A stretch of DNA of 64,000 nucleotides from Arion vulgaris. Lineage: Eukaryota > Mollusca > Gastropoda > Stylommatophora > Arionidae. Each line of letters begins with the position of its first letter. Within the stretch, counting starts at the first letter, position 1. A program made the translations under genes and the position numbers. This document shows positions 12,128 to 22,800 of the stretch, one piece after another. The notes below the pieces were generated by a model that saw nothing but the letters and a program-made list of their open reading frames with translations, had not been told where the DNA came from and made no database searches. The DNA lies in assembly GCA_020796225.1 (NCBI GenBank), contig CM036753.1, forward strand, positions 77,179,865 through 77,243,864, in the 5' to 3' direction.

Positions 12128-12255
12128 GGAAAAAAACAAATAGCTAAACACCGGATTCGAACCACAAACCCTTATTTCATACGGCACCCATTGCTTAGCC
12201 CTACAGTACAAGCGTTTTTAAGTATACATCCAGCTAGCTCTCCAAAAAGAGCTTT
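12128..12255 (-). mobile_element. SINE family I copy (tRNA-like head)
   Basis: The minus strand has tagggctaagcaatgggtgc and a B box gtggttcgaatccggt. The same head occurs on the plus strand at 25565-25625. Confidence 0.65.
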
Positions 12256-12355
12256 ACTGAGGAATGTCTTTCAAAAACGGCGCGTCTGTTGAACACATAA
12301 TAATCAAATCAGATTCGATCGAACAGTGTTTGCATCTTTATTTTGTCATCCAGTC

Positions 12356-12610
12356 TCTTCTTCTTTGCGTTCGTTCTTTACGACCAATTTTAATCACTCT
12401 TTGTGATATGTTTGATCTTTGCCAAGAACGTGTATACGTTGCACATTTGTTTGGTAGGCCCCTAAACCCATAGATTTCTACAAGTTTAGGACATGTGCAT
12501 CCGATTTCAGTCAAACCTCCTTAGTCGCCTCTTACGACATGCATGGCAGGTAACAGTGGTTCTATTCTTTACACCCCAAATTTGGGCTCCGGTAACCACT
12601 CCGGCGTGTC
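12356..12610 (-). mobile_element. SINE family C copy
   Basis: The most complete family C copy, from cttctttgcgttcgttcttt to tgggctccggtaaccactcc, with the gtcgcctcttacgacatgca core. Confidence 0.85.
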
Positions 12611-13014
12611 ATCCAGTATATTGCCAACTTGATCTATGTCTGCCTCTTCAACTATGATCATTGCTTTATTTCTGGCCCTGATATTAGAATATGGTCTGAA
12701 TTGTTTATTGTATATGGTGTACAAACGCATGACTTTGATAGATATGATAGAAGAAGGGAAGGGACAACAAAGACAAACTTTATTCAACCTCATGACATTG
12801 ATACAAATTAACAACAATATTGATGAATGAGCATATACTACAAGAGTCACTTCTGATGACATTACCGATAACCAGTCAGATCTGGCACTATACTGTAATA
12901 TAACTAAGTATATGTGGTATCATAATGTGGGGTTTTCTGTTGGTAAAACGTTACCAGTAGTCTATCTATATAAATATGTGTATTATCTCAGAAAATATAC
13001 ATGTATCCTCTTTT

Positions 13015-13300
13015 GCTGACAAGGTAGCTTAGCGACAAATTGCATGTTACCCCTTAAAGATATATAAGAAGTCAGATTCGTTATGAAGGGGGTGGGTTCG
13101 AATCCGAACCGAGTCGCATATGCAATTTTTTCATGAGATCCCTAGGATTGTTGCTGGAACTACGGAGTTCGTGATTTGTGCAACACTCTCGACAGGTGGC
13201 GTACCACTTCTGCCGACAGGAACGGAGCCAAAGGGGGAACAGATTGCACATTGAACCCGGTGCAATGAAGTCAATCCTTCGCCTGTAGACCCACTTTTTT
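13015..13300 (+). mobile_element. SINE family G copy (tRNA-derived)
   Basis: Head ggtagcttagcgac (A box) and gtgggttcgaatccga (B box), then gatccctaggattgttgctg and acccggtgcaatgaagtcaa. Confidence 0.82.
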
Positions 13301-13389
13301 TAGAAGTCAGAATGAAACTGACTAGACCTGATGATAAAGAACAAATATGTGCAACTTTCTGATGACTGACACCAATCGAAAAGGGGCAG

Positions 13390-13830
13390 TGATTCATGAC
13401 GTGATGATTCTCTTGCATTGAACATTTGACACTGAGTACAGTAAAACTCGGCATGTCCAGTTTGTAAACTGGTGGTGGGGAATTTTAATTTTTTCCGATC
13501 CAGAAGCACATGAGCTTTCAACTCTTCGGCTCGGTGTCATGGACATCGTAACCCTTCGGTTCGGTGCCACGGACACCGTAAATCTGGGAATCTGTGGCTT
13601 TATGCCATCCCGCGGAAATGAACCCGCACACACAGAGGGATAGTCACCCGTTGTCCAACGTGCTATGAACACGCTGGGCAGACGGGCGTGGTGGGGAATA
13701 ACCACAGTGAACCTTACATTTGATCCTGCGCCAGCAGACATCACATAGAGCCCTGTCGTTCTCTAATGCTAGGACAGACCAATTCTGGATACTTTCTGAG
13801 TTGGGAAGAAATCCACAGTACAACATCATT
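13390..13830 (-). other. GC-richer block with an unassigned SINE-like head
   Basis: Clearly richer in GC than its surroundings. The minus strand contains tagcacgttggacaacgggt followed by a B-box-like gcgggttcatttccgc (about 13605-13670), resembling a tRNA-derived SINE promoter. Further along, all three minus frames are open and one reads FYCTQCQMFNARESSRH, which looks superficially zinc-finger-like but lacks the second half. Identity uncertain. Confidence 0.4.
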
Positions 13831-13899
13831 TATACGTAGCATTGTGTCAAATGGCAAGAAACCAAGCTCCACTGGGCCATTGAAGACGATGAATGTGCA

Positions 13900-14239
13900 T
13901 TCATGATTGTCATGTACCCAATCTGCATGATTGTCATGTACCCAATCTGCATGATTGTCATGTACCCAATCTGCATGATTGTCATGTACCCAATCTGCAT
14001 GATTGTCATGTACCTAATCTGCATGATTGTCATGTACCCAATCTGCATGATTGTCATGTACCCAATCTGCATGATTGTCATGTACCTAATCTGCATGATT
14101 GTCATGTACCCAATCTGCATGATTGTCATGTACCCAATCTGCATGATTGTCATGTACCCAATCTGCATGATTGTCATGTACCCAATCTGCATGATTGTCA
14201 TGTACCCAATCTGCATGATTGTCATGTACCTAATCTGCA
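13900..14239. repeat. 24-bp minisatellite, about 14 units
   Basis: Unit atgattgtcatgtacccaat plus ctgc. As 24 is divisible by three and the unit has no stops in several frames, it creates open frames of 8-residue repeats (MIVMYPIC, HDCHVPNL and, in reverse, MQIGYMTI). These are by-products of the repeat, with no sign of a gene. Confidence 0.95.
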
Positions 14240-14689
14240 AGATACGGCGGGAGAGAGTGACAATTCTGAAAGCAAAAAAAGTATTTGCAAATTGATGAAA
14301 AAAAAACAATACTAAGACGTTTGACAAAAGTAAAACACCATTATCTTTCCCAAATGTTAAATCTCTGAAATATTGATAGCAACGATCTGAGAACATGTAT
14401 TGCTAAACAAATAGCAGATATAATGTAAACAAATAAGTGCAAGCTTTTCAACAGATCCAACATGGAGTTCGGCAAGAAGACTGTTTACCAAATCAGTTCT
14501 CCCCATTATTTAGTTAAAACATTGTTGAGATCAGTAAACGAGATGCCTGTATGTCAGTAAATGGACGTAGTTTATATAACTTGAGATTTCTAACGACACT
14601 GTTGTTGTAACAAGAAATATATTTGCAGGAGCTAATTATTATGGTAAGGACAGAACATCAAATTGCAGTTATAAATCTGGATATAAAGA

Positions 14690-15255
14690 AGATTAAACTT
14701 AAAGGCACCTAAAAAATTGCTTCATAAAGTCAGCACTGACATATGGAAATGAGTCATAGACAATAAATAAACAGACAGTAAAATCTCTGGAGGCCGCAGA
14801 AATATGGTTTTGCAGAAGAGTACTAAGATTCCCATGAAGTACTAAAATGACCAATGTGGATTAGCTGAAAGAGGTCAACGCGCAGAAAACTGTCATTATA
14901 TTCGGAACTGCTACTGCAATTCTACACTAGCGTTCTATGGCAGCGCTAAACAGTGCCGTTATTTTGTCAGACTCTCAATCGATTCTTCTCAAAGTTCAAA
15001 ACAATTGTCTATAAGAAAACGGCAAAAGCCATGGGGAGAGAAGGGGATGTCATAAGAAGGGAGGTTTAGAGCACATGTTGACAATCGGCAAAATCAATAG
15101 GGGACGCAACAGAGAGAGAGAGATTAATGGACAATTTAACGATATGGCGCAGAAAAAGTTATATTTCCAACTGATAGTCAAGGGCTCACGACAGACGGTT
15201 GTAGTTATCTACGATTATCTACACCAGTTAGCATGACACATGATGATGATGATAT
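14690..15255 (+). pseudogene. LINE 3' end (family L-B), degenerate
   Basis: Broken frames give LTYGNES, KSLEAAEIWFCRRVLRFP and TKMTNVD as in the better copies at 31021-31761 and 39712-40614. Ends in a (GAT)n/(TGA)n tail at 15240-15256, the usual tail of this family. About 130 bp in the middle (14905-15040) is unrelated or badly decayed. Confidence 0.7.
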
Positions 15256-15374
15256 GTAAGGATGAGATCATCTATGTTGTACAAATCATGCAGTTGGGAA
15301 AGCCTGTTTTAAGTCTTCACACACTCAGTTATTAATTAATTGATTGATTGATAGGACCATCATCATTGCACGTT

Positions 15375-15570
15375 GGTGATTAACCATGTTGTGCTCCCAC
15401 ACGCAGATTACTTGTTACTTCACAGTGGTTCTATGGTAGCAAACTGACGATACGTCGACCAGAGAGAGATCTATACGGTCTGAATAAAATCCCACTCCCA
15501 CTGTAGAATCTGATTCTGACACCACACGATTACAAAGCAAGTGTACTAACTACTAGGATATCTCTGCTCT
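15375..15570 (-). mobile_element. Degenerate tRNA-derived SINE
   Basis: The minus strand has ctagtagttagtacacttgc and a B-box-like gtgtcagaatcagattct. Only the head is readable. Confidence 0.4.
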
Positions 15571-15728
15571 CATCTAACAGTCAAGATAACAGTAGTGATC
15601 ACGACATGAGATATTACAGAATATGCCATCTGGACTATGTGAGATAAGATTGCTGTGTAACAAACATCAAGCATGCTCCTTTCAATAAACAAAAGAAAAC
15701 TGTTGTTCTGAACGTTTAGTGAGATAAT

Positions 15729-16075
15729 AATAATAATTCCTCTCGTACTGTTATACGTTACATAGGGCCTGCAAGTAATTTCTCCATACCGCTCTATCCT
15801 GGGCAACTCGCTCAATCTCCTCCATGGAACTGAGACAGATATTTCCTGCCTCTCTCAGCAAAGTTCGCTTCAGGGTCTCCTTAGGTCGACCTCTCTTTCT
15901 TGAACCCTTTGCATCCCACTTCAATGCCTGCTTTGATATTCGTTGATCATTTCTCCTCAAGGTGTGTCCAACATATCTCCATCTTCTCTTTCTTATAACA
16001 GTTGTCACTAGTGGTTGACCAGACATGTCTCTGATTTCATCACTTCTGAATTCGTTCCATTTTGTATTCATTATT
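15729..16075 (-). pseudogene. LINE 3' end (family L-D) with 14-bp target duplication
   Basis: The minus strand reads RKRRWRYVGHTLRRNDQRIS and SRKRGRPKETLKRTLLREAG then SSMEEIERVAQDRAVWR, the C-terminus of an RTE-like reverse transcriptase. The 347-bp, 5'-truncated insert lies between perfect copies of tttagtgagataat (15715-15728 and 16076-16089); the adjoining end carries a short (ATA)n tail. Confidence 0.9.
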
Positions 16076-16148
16076 TTTAGTGAGATAATGCCATACATAA
16101 AATACTTCAAAAATGAACTGTTTGTGTGGTGTATATCTTCGTCTTTTG

Positions 16149-16504
16149 TCGTCACACTGCTACCTGATGGTTGTCCAGTGTCGTCACACTGCTACCTGGT
16201 GGTTGTCCAGTGTCGTCACACTGCTACCTGATGGTTGTCCAGTGTCGTCACACTGCTACCTGATGGTTGTCCAGTGTCGTCACACTGCTACCGGGTGGTT
16301 GTCCAGTGTCGTCACACTGCTACCTGATGGTTGTCCAGTGTCGTCACACTGCTACCTGATGGTTGTCCAGTGTCGTCGAACTGCTACCTGGTGGTTGTCC
16401 AGTGTCGTCACACTGCTACCTGATGGTTGTCCAGTGTCGTCACACTGCTACCTGATGGTTGTCCAGTGTCGTCACACTGCTACCGGGTGGTTGTCCAGTG
16501 TCGT
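16149..16504. repeat. 32-bp minisatellite, about 11 units, inside a LINE 3' UTR
   Basis: Unit tcgtcacactgctacctgat then ggttgtccagtg. Both neighbours (16505-16570 and 16130-16150) align with sequence at 29895-30005, where one reverse-complement unit (cgacacttggccacaacacg then gtaacagtatga) is present. The array is therefore an expansion of a segment of that retroelement's 3' UTR. Confidence 0.93.
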
Positions 16505-16960
16505 GGTTTTCTGTTTTTGTCTTGCCCTGTTCTGGTAGCTTGGGTGATTGTTATTTTTGCTCTTTGACAGGATTCTGCTATTCCATCTAACCATCTTTTT
16601 CGTGTTCTTCCTCTTACCTTCTTTCCTGATGTTCTGTTGTAGAAGATTGTGGAGTTTGGATCTATCTATATCCTCTTCGTGTCCCGATTTACACATAAGG
16701 ATTCCGGAAGAGACTTCCACTGTTGCCGTTCTGCTGCCTTTCTACCAACCGTCTCCCACGTCAAGCCGCACTCCTTCACCTCTCTCTCCACAGTTCTTCT
16801 CCATGTTTCCTTTGGACGTCCAGACCTTCTCTTCCTATCCTCTGTCCATCTGAGAGCTGTCCTACCCAATGTCTCCACTGGCATACGACATACATGTTCA
16901 AGGAGTTTGGATGCATTATCATTAAGTGGCCAAACCATTTCATTCTTTGTTTCTCAATGT
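16505..16960 (-). pseudogene. Two LINE 3' ends, adjoining
   Basis: Minus strand: 16938-16670 gives LRWTEDRKRRSGRPKETWRR and VGRKAAERQQWKSLPESLCV; 16660-16530 gives a KKRWLDGI-like segment followed by AESCQRAKITITQ. Both are reverse transcriptase C-termini; the second continues into the 3' UTR that holds the 32-bp array. Confidence 0.75.
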
Positions 16961-17074
16961 ATTGAATATAGAGCTTATATTTATGAATAAATACTAATTG
17001 TTAAACGGCTGGAAACAGAAGAAGAAGTAGAGGTATATGAAGAAGTGAAATGACAATATATAAACTAGAAGAGC

Positions 17075-17313
17075 TCTTCTTCATTAACGCTCCATGTTAA
17101 CCACTCTGTGATTTGTATGTGATTCGAGCCTAAGAGCGATTGTACGTTCGTTGTGACAGTTATGCGCCTACAAGTAGGCCGGCACATCCGATTTCTGCGA
17201 CGATTTTTATTTACTATGGTAGCTTCTATATGCCCCTACCTCAGTGGCCTCTTACGACATGCCTTGTAGGTCGCAGTGCTACCACTCTTTGCGGGCCCGG
17301 GAACACACGAGCG
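17075..17313 (-). mobile_element. SINE family B copy
   Basis: Reverse copy between imperfect 10-bp repeats actagaagag (17065-17074) and actggaagag (17314-17323), the likely target duplication. Confidence 0.85.
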
Positions 17314-17776
17314 ACTGGAAGAGAAAAGAATATTGTTGAATTTAAGCTACAGATACCAGAGAAAGTAGTATTGTAAATTCACTTGTTTTTTTTTGTTCAA
17401 ATGCGACACATATTTGAGTTGAACAAGCGCCATGCTGTATATATTTTATGCGGTGTACAGTACACACATAGTGTGCATTTATATTTAGCGCCGACGGAAA
17501 AACCAGTACTAGAGTAGAAAGTTACGTCATATCAGTACTTTAGGTTTTTTTTTTAAAGAAAGCTCTACCGTATATAAATAGAGCTTACGTCAGAAAATTT
17601 GTGACATATTGGGAAGCGCGGGTAGATAAAGTATTCTAGTGAGATATAGATCAGGGATTTCCATCCTGTATGTCTTCACCATCATCCTTGATTTAACTTA
17701 CTAGTGGACACTTTTCATTCATTTTTCCTAATTAGATAATGAATCATTCACAACTTATTTAATGTGCATTTGATAT
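17314..17776. other. No gene recognised
   Basis: AT-rich spacer. Confidence 0.5.
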
Positions 17777-18080
17777 TGTTGGTCACTTTATCTGATATCT
17801 AAATCTCTTATGTGAGGTGTCACACCATACAGGTCAGGGAGCCCTGACATATAACATTTGATATTGTTTCCTTATCTGATAAATAATCTTTAGAGTTTCC
17901 ATATTCAGCTGTTAGTGTCTACATATAACATTGAAAAATTGTTGGTCACTTTATTGTATCTACATCTCTTATGTGAGGTGTCACACCATACAGGTTAAGG
18001 GAGCCTGACATATAACATCTGATACAAGTTTCTCGATCATATAAATAATACTTTAGCAGTTTCCATATTCCAGCTGTATT
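17777..18080. repeat. Two-copy direct repeat of about 160 bp
   Basis: Both units contain ctcttatgtgaggtgtcaca then ccatacagg, gacatataacat and gtttccatattc-agctgt (units starting near 17778 and 17940). Moderately diverged. Confidence 0.8.
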
Positions 18081-18164
18081 ATTTCAACTATAGGTTGAAT
18101 AATGTTTGGTAGTGACAGCTTGTTGTTGTTGTTGAGAAATAGTGCTAATGAGCTTGTCGCTATT

Positions 18165-18330
18165 TCGTAGCAAATTCCAAGTTTTCGTATCGAATATCAA
18201 GTTTTCGTTGCAAATATCAAGCTTTAATACCAAATACCAGGCCTTCGTAGCTATTTTCATATTCGTAACCAATGTCAAGTTTTCTTAGACAATGTCAAGT
18301 TTTCTGATCAAATTGAAAGTTTCGAAAGTC
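18165..18330. repeat. Degenerate tandem repeat, about 27 bp
   Basis: Some six units around gtagcaaataccaagttttc. Confidence 0.65.
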
Positions 18331-18559
18331 GTATATGTTTAGTAACCTCTGTTTATTTGCAAAGTGTTGTGAGTGTTGGGGAATTGATTAATCGTTCTTT
18401 TATCAGTGACGGCAGTCCTGGACAATGTGGCCAGTACATGATGTGCTGTCTCATTGGATACGTGCAATGCTGACAGTTTCTGCTGAGATCATTTTAGGTC
18501 GCTTGAGTCGGTGCATTCTTTGGAGGCATGTGAGTCTTCAAATCACTGAGAATTCTGTG

Positions 18560-18890
18560 TCCAAGCCCGACTCTTCTGGGAAAAGAGACTTCTTATTTCT
18601 CTCCACTCCTTGGGGAGTATAATGCTTCAACAGTTGTCCTCTATCAGTTCCCCAAGAAGACTCGGTCTCCAGATATATTTAGGGCTTCCTCTTTTCCGTT
18701 CTCCTTGTGGGTTTCACTACAGTACTTGTCTAATGACACTCGACTGTGTCTTACGACGCAGAATATGATCAACCCACTGCCATTCCCATCTTGAGAATAA
18801 GAAACATATTCCTCGGTTATTTTGGGGACTGCCCCTGGAAGTAGGAGTTCTAACTCCATTGTGTTTTCCTGTATTAGGTTGTGTCAATGT
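18560..18890 (-). pseudogene. LINE 3' fragment, degenerate
   Basis: The minus strand reads RWQWVDHILRRKTQSSVIRQ, then NPQGERKRGSPKYIWR, matching RRWRWIGHxLRK...NPQGxRKRGRPKxxWRR of family L-C/L-D reverse transcriptases, with stops. Confidence 0.65.
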
Positions 18891-19514
18891 TTACAATAAT
18901 GTTGATAAATCTGGACCCAGTACGTTCATTTTCATTGTTGCATCGTTTTTAAGCTAGATTTCATTTCTCTCTTCGAGTCCTAATCGTATAGTCAAGACTG
19001 CAGTGATCCAGCCTGTCACGAGAACCACATGGTAGGAAGTAACGTATTGGTCTTCTTCTCTTGTTCGTTGACACTGATTTTCGCCGTCTTTTTCACATGA
19101 AGGATCAACTTGGTGCATTGATGTGAAATACTTCCCTGTTCGGTCTCTTGTTATTCCCAGTGTGACAAACTTTACACAGTTTGGTTTATATGTATGTACA
19201 ATATTGCATAGCCACTAATTCTTTTATTTGACACACAAAGGTTGACTCAAATTTCGCTCATTCAGTAATCTTACGGTCTAAATATGGGGGCCAGGTCGTG
19301 GCATTCACGTTGAACCCACGCAATCATTCACAGGAAAAGGATGTGGTTAAAGGGCAGGAGCACGACCGACTCTATTATCCAGTCGGTCGTGGCAGGGGCG
19401 TACGATTGTCTGTACTAGCTGCTGAATTGTGCTGATTATTTGGACAACTATTCTTATCTGGGCAACTCACAGCTTGTAGAGTAGTGAACAAGTCTAATCT
19501 CGCCAGCTTGTAGT

Positions 19515-19680
19515 AGTGGAATCGCCGTGGCGTACAGGTTACGTGTTCGCCTCTCGCTCCAAAGGTACTAGGTTGCACTCCTTGTGGAGCCATCGGAATA
19601 TTTTTTCCGGAGATCCCGATATCCCTATTAGGGAGATCGATTTTCTAATCATATCGGAGACGGACGATAAAACATAGGTT
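19515..19680 (+). mobile_element. Probable tRNA-derived SINE (family J)
   Basis: Head gccgtggcgtacaggttacg, then ctaggttgcactcc as a B box, then cggagatcccgatatcccta. Only one copy in the window, so it rests on the promoter-like boxes. Confidence 0.45.
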
Positions 19681-19879
19681 CCGTGTTCAGACGTAAGACC
19701 TTGTTAAGTCAGAAGCGATGAAATCTGAAAAATTATTAGAAAGATTAAAGACTCATGCATATTATATCTTCATCTTAATTGCACGCTCGCCGGCTTAGTT
19801 CGGCACTGTCGAATGTGTAGAAAGTGGCACATGGTTAAGTCGAAGTGCAATGAGGATGGTAATCAATCAATAGCCAACA

Positions 19880-20105
19880 TTTCAAATCTCACCAGCCACA
19901 GCTTAGTAAAAACTCAATATCGACAGCAATAGTGGTTCGGCCATTTATAGAATGGAACCACATTGACCCTCACGTGCCTATAATTCGGCACTCAGGGCGC
20001 AGAGCACAGGAGGCAAGAACAAGATGGATGTAACATCTCAGAGTCCTGAGCATGGACTGACAACGTCAAGCGCAACATATCTGCACAAGATGAACTAACC
20101 CCACG
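19880..20105 (+). pseudogene. LINE 3' remnant, heavily decayed
   Basis: Broken frames resemble RWFGHL, GRRxRGRxRxRW and IDNVK-like text of reverse transcriptase C-termini. Confidence 0.4.
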
Positions 20106-20251
20106 ACCTTCACTCAATGTGTAAGAAAAGATACGATAATAATGACAATATGATAAAATATTGGTCAACTGATGACAAGCAGCTAGAAGATAATGTTACA
20201 CAAGAAGATTATATTTGTATGTCCAAAACCTACAAAGTAAAGAACAGTAAG

Positions 20252-20526
20252 ACATGAAGTAACTTCTACACCCGCTGGTAGGAGATAAGACAATTAAGTC
20301 AAGTAAGATCTACTATAAGATATGAAGTAACTTCTACACCCGCTGTTAGGAGATAAGACAACTAAGTCAAGTAAGATCTACTATAAGATATGAAGTAACT
20401 TCTACACCCGCTGGTAGGAGATAAGACAATTAAGTCAAGTAAGATCTACTATAAGAGATGAAGTAACTTCTACACCCGCTGTTAGGAGATAAGACAACTA
20501 AGTCAAGTAAGATCTGCTATAAGAGA
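20252..20526. repeat. 68-bp tandem repeat, 4 units
   Basis: Unit starts gatatgaagtaacttctaca and ends gtcaagtaagatctactata. Units alternate between gctggtagg...caattaag and gctgttagg...caactaag, so a dimer was duplicated. Confidence 0.95.
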
Positions 20527-20568
20527 TGTCAACAATAAATAATTGTGGAAATAGATTCATTTACGCCT

Positions 20569-20733
20569 GTGTGGTGCCGGGACTACTACTCTAGTAAATA
20601 ACAAGCAGTGCAGAAATTGACCTACTTATAGGCGCATAACTGGCACAATGTACATTCGCTCTTGGGCTGTGATCACATACAAATCACACAAAGTGGTTGA
20701 CAAGTGGTCGATATGGAGCGTTCGAAGAAGAAG
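20569..20733 (+). mobile_element. SINE family B, internally deleted copy
   Basis: Jumps from the first bases (gtggtgccggg) to ctactctagtaaataac, lacking the core, then runs to the usual ttcgaagaagaag end. Confidence 0.8.
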
Positions 20734-20811
20734 GGTTACGATGACATTTTATTAATTCAATGGTATCTATCTGATGGACAAGGAAAGCAATAGACATAAT
20801 GTCAAACTCGT

Positions 20812-20930
20812 TGCTTCAAATGTGGTATCTCATATCTGATCAGATGTGCATAACTGAGACAAAGCTAAAGGCTTCAAATGTAGTATCTCATATCTGGTAG
20901 ATGGTGCATAGCTGAGACAGAAGCTAAAGG
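20812..20930. repeat. Two-copy direct repeat, about 58 bp
   Basis: Units contain gcttcaaatg, gtatctcatatctg and gtgcata-ctgagac. Confidence 0.8.
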
Positions 20931-22005
20931 GTTGCCACCTCGACCTAAGAAAGAGGATGAATATCATTTTGACAACCCACCTAAAACATCTAGCAGGAAC
21001 ACATACATGAACACAGAAAAGAAAAGGAAAGATTAAAAAAACCAGCTCATAAAGTGCAAACAGTCCTATTACTGTGCCCCCCCCCCAGTACTTTATAAAT
21101 ACCGTCCGACGTGCGTAGATAAAGAGGAACATCTGGTAGAAAGTACAATGACACACAGAAAGAGTTGAGCTTTCTCATGCTTTGATCACGAATCGATGAC
21201 ATATATGTGGTTTCTTACAATAGAAATGCTCATGTTGAAATCCATATACAGTCTTATTTTTCTACTCTTGTTTTCTCTCCAACGTTAACTTGACTATGGT
21301 AAATTAAGCAGCTGTAAATCGCAGGATGGTGGGGCCACCCTTTTCATTTTCTTCTGCTTTTGATCTAAAATAATCACTTACACAAAAGAAACTCTTTATT
21401 AGTTTTGTGGTTTGAACCAGTTAGCATACTCACGTTATCCTACTAGTTTACAACCAAGATGCGATATTAGCGCATTTCTTTTGCTCACATCATCCTTTTT
21501 CGACATGCGTTTTGTTCGGGGTCGCGCTCTTTCCTATAACCGCCTTGGCACTTACTGCAGAGCATCTTTCTTTCTTTATCGTAGAAGTGGGTCTTTAGTG
21601 CCGTATTGAGCCATTGTCTCGTGGAAAGTGTTCCGGATACGGGTCAGCACTACAGTAGTTTTATATCTCGTCTGGCATCTCCAAAGAGCTTATTTTACAA
21701 TGGTACTGGTTGTGGCTGGTCATGCCTGTTTTCTCTGCTCCTTGCACACTGGACACTTTTGTAATATATATTCGGAAGTCAGTACCCCACACACACACGT
21801 ACGCACTATTCTGTAGCTTATTGTCAAGATAAAAAAGGGTTTAAATAACTTAGTCTATTGTGCAGTGGTTTAGTTCTCTTTGTGTTGAGCTCCTAAAACA
21901 TTCCTCTTCTTGTAAACTGTATCCGTTGTTCCCCCACTTGTTCATGTAGTTTCTAACCACAAACGTTTGTTATTCTTCCAAATTTAAGTATGTAATCGAG
22001 TATGT
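20931..22005. other. No gene recognised
   Basis: Several 60-110 codon frames on both strands without domain or conservation. A ten-base C run lies at 21078-21087. Confidence 0.5.
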
Positions 22006-22075
22006 AGGACGGATTAGCGTAATGCGTAAGCGATTGCCTATCGACTCGGACACAGTAAGATTTTGGTTCAATACC
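22006..22075 (+). mobile_element. SINE family A head that seeds the 46-bp array
   Basis: Reads ggattagcgtaatgcgtaag, attgcctatcgactcggaca and the B box ttggttcaatacca, the same head as at 7515-7470 (minus) and 57465-57390 (minus). The minisatellite starts directly after the B box, inside what should be the SINE body. Confidence 0.85.
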
Positions 22076-22394
22076 ACTCTTTGTTCCACGCGTGAGGAAA
22101 TGAATTGCCCTTATACCACACTCTTTGTTCCACGCGTGAGAAATGAATTGTCCTTATACCACACTCTTTGTTCCACACGTGAGGAAATGAATTGACCCTT
22201 ATACCACACTCTTTGTTCCACCGTGAGAAATGAATTGCCCTTATACCACACTCTTTGTTCCACGCGTGAGGAAATGAATTGTCCCTTATACCACACTCTT
22301 TGTTCCACGCGTGAGGAAATGAATTGACCCTTATACCACACTCTTTGTTCCACGCGTGAGGAAATGAATTGGCCCTTATACCACTCTGTTCCAT
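22069..22394. repeat. 46-bp minisatellite, left block, 7 units
   Basis: Unit cttataccacactctttgtt then ccacgcgtgaggaaatgaattgaccc. Each unit holds either CACGCGTG or CACACGTG. Open frames on the minus strand (WNKECGIR, VEQRVWYK, FISSR) are repeat translations. Confidence 0.96.
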
Positions 22395-22800
22395 AGGCAG
22401 AATAATGTTAATGACTTCATACCCAAGTCTGTTCCATTAGCTAGAATAATTTGATTATACAAATCATTAGTTCCACACTGAAATCAAGACACCTATATGT
22501 TTCTCATTTAATTTGTTTCCATGGTGAAATACATTGACTAACTATACACACACTCTAATGTCACACTAGAAATGAGTTTGACCTATATCATCACACTCTC
22601 ATTTTTCCATTCTGTGAATCATTGACTTTATACACTCTTTGATTCACCATGTGTGAGAATGATTGTCTCCAAATATACCAACTCTTGTTCCACGTGAAAC
22701 TATGTTCGATCCAACCACCTATTATTGTGTCCGACTGCGTTAGAAAGAATTACCCTAATATAAACAAATCTCTTTGTCCTTAACGCGTGAGGAATGAATT
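22395..22800. other. Scrambled segment between the two minisatellite blocks
   Basis: Starts with ccataggcagaataatgtta and tgacttcatacccaa, close to 25030-25065 which follows the right block. It then drifts into text that mixes that flank with fragments of the 46-bp unit (for example cactctttgattcaccatgt). It reads like a blended consensus or a decayed duplicate of the right flank. Confidence 0.7.

Noticed and set aside
13830..14396. 188-, 140- and 130-codon frames with 8-residue repeats
   Set aside because: Products of the stop-free 24-bp minisatellite; open on both strands and in several frames, with no start context, splice context or flanking coding sequence.
16113..16538. 141-codon frame with repeated Leu-Pro-Asp/Ser-Ser-His-Cys text
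   Set aside because: Translation of the 32-bp minisatellite inside a LINE 3' UTR.
16025..16990. Frames of 68-113 codons on the plus strand as host genes
   Set aside because: Antisense of LINE 3' ends and minisatellite translation.
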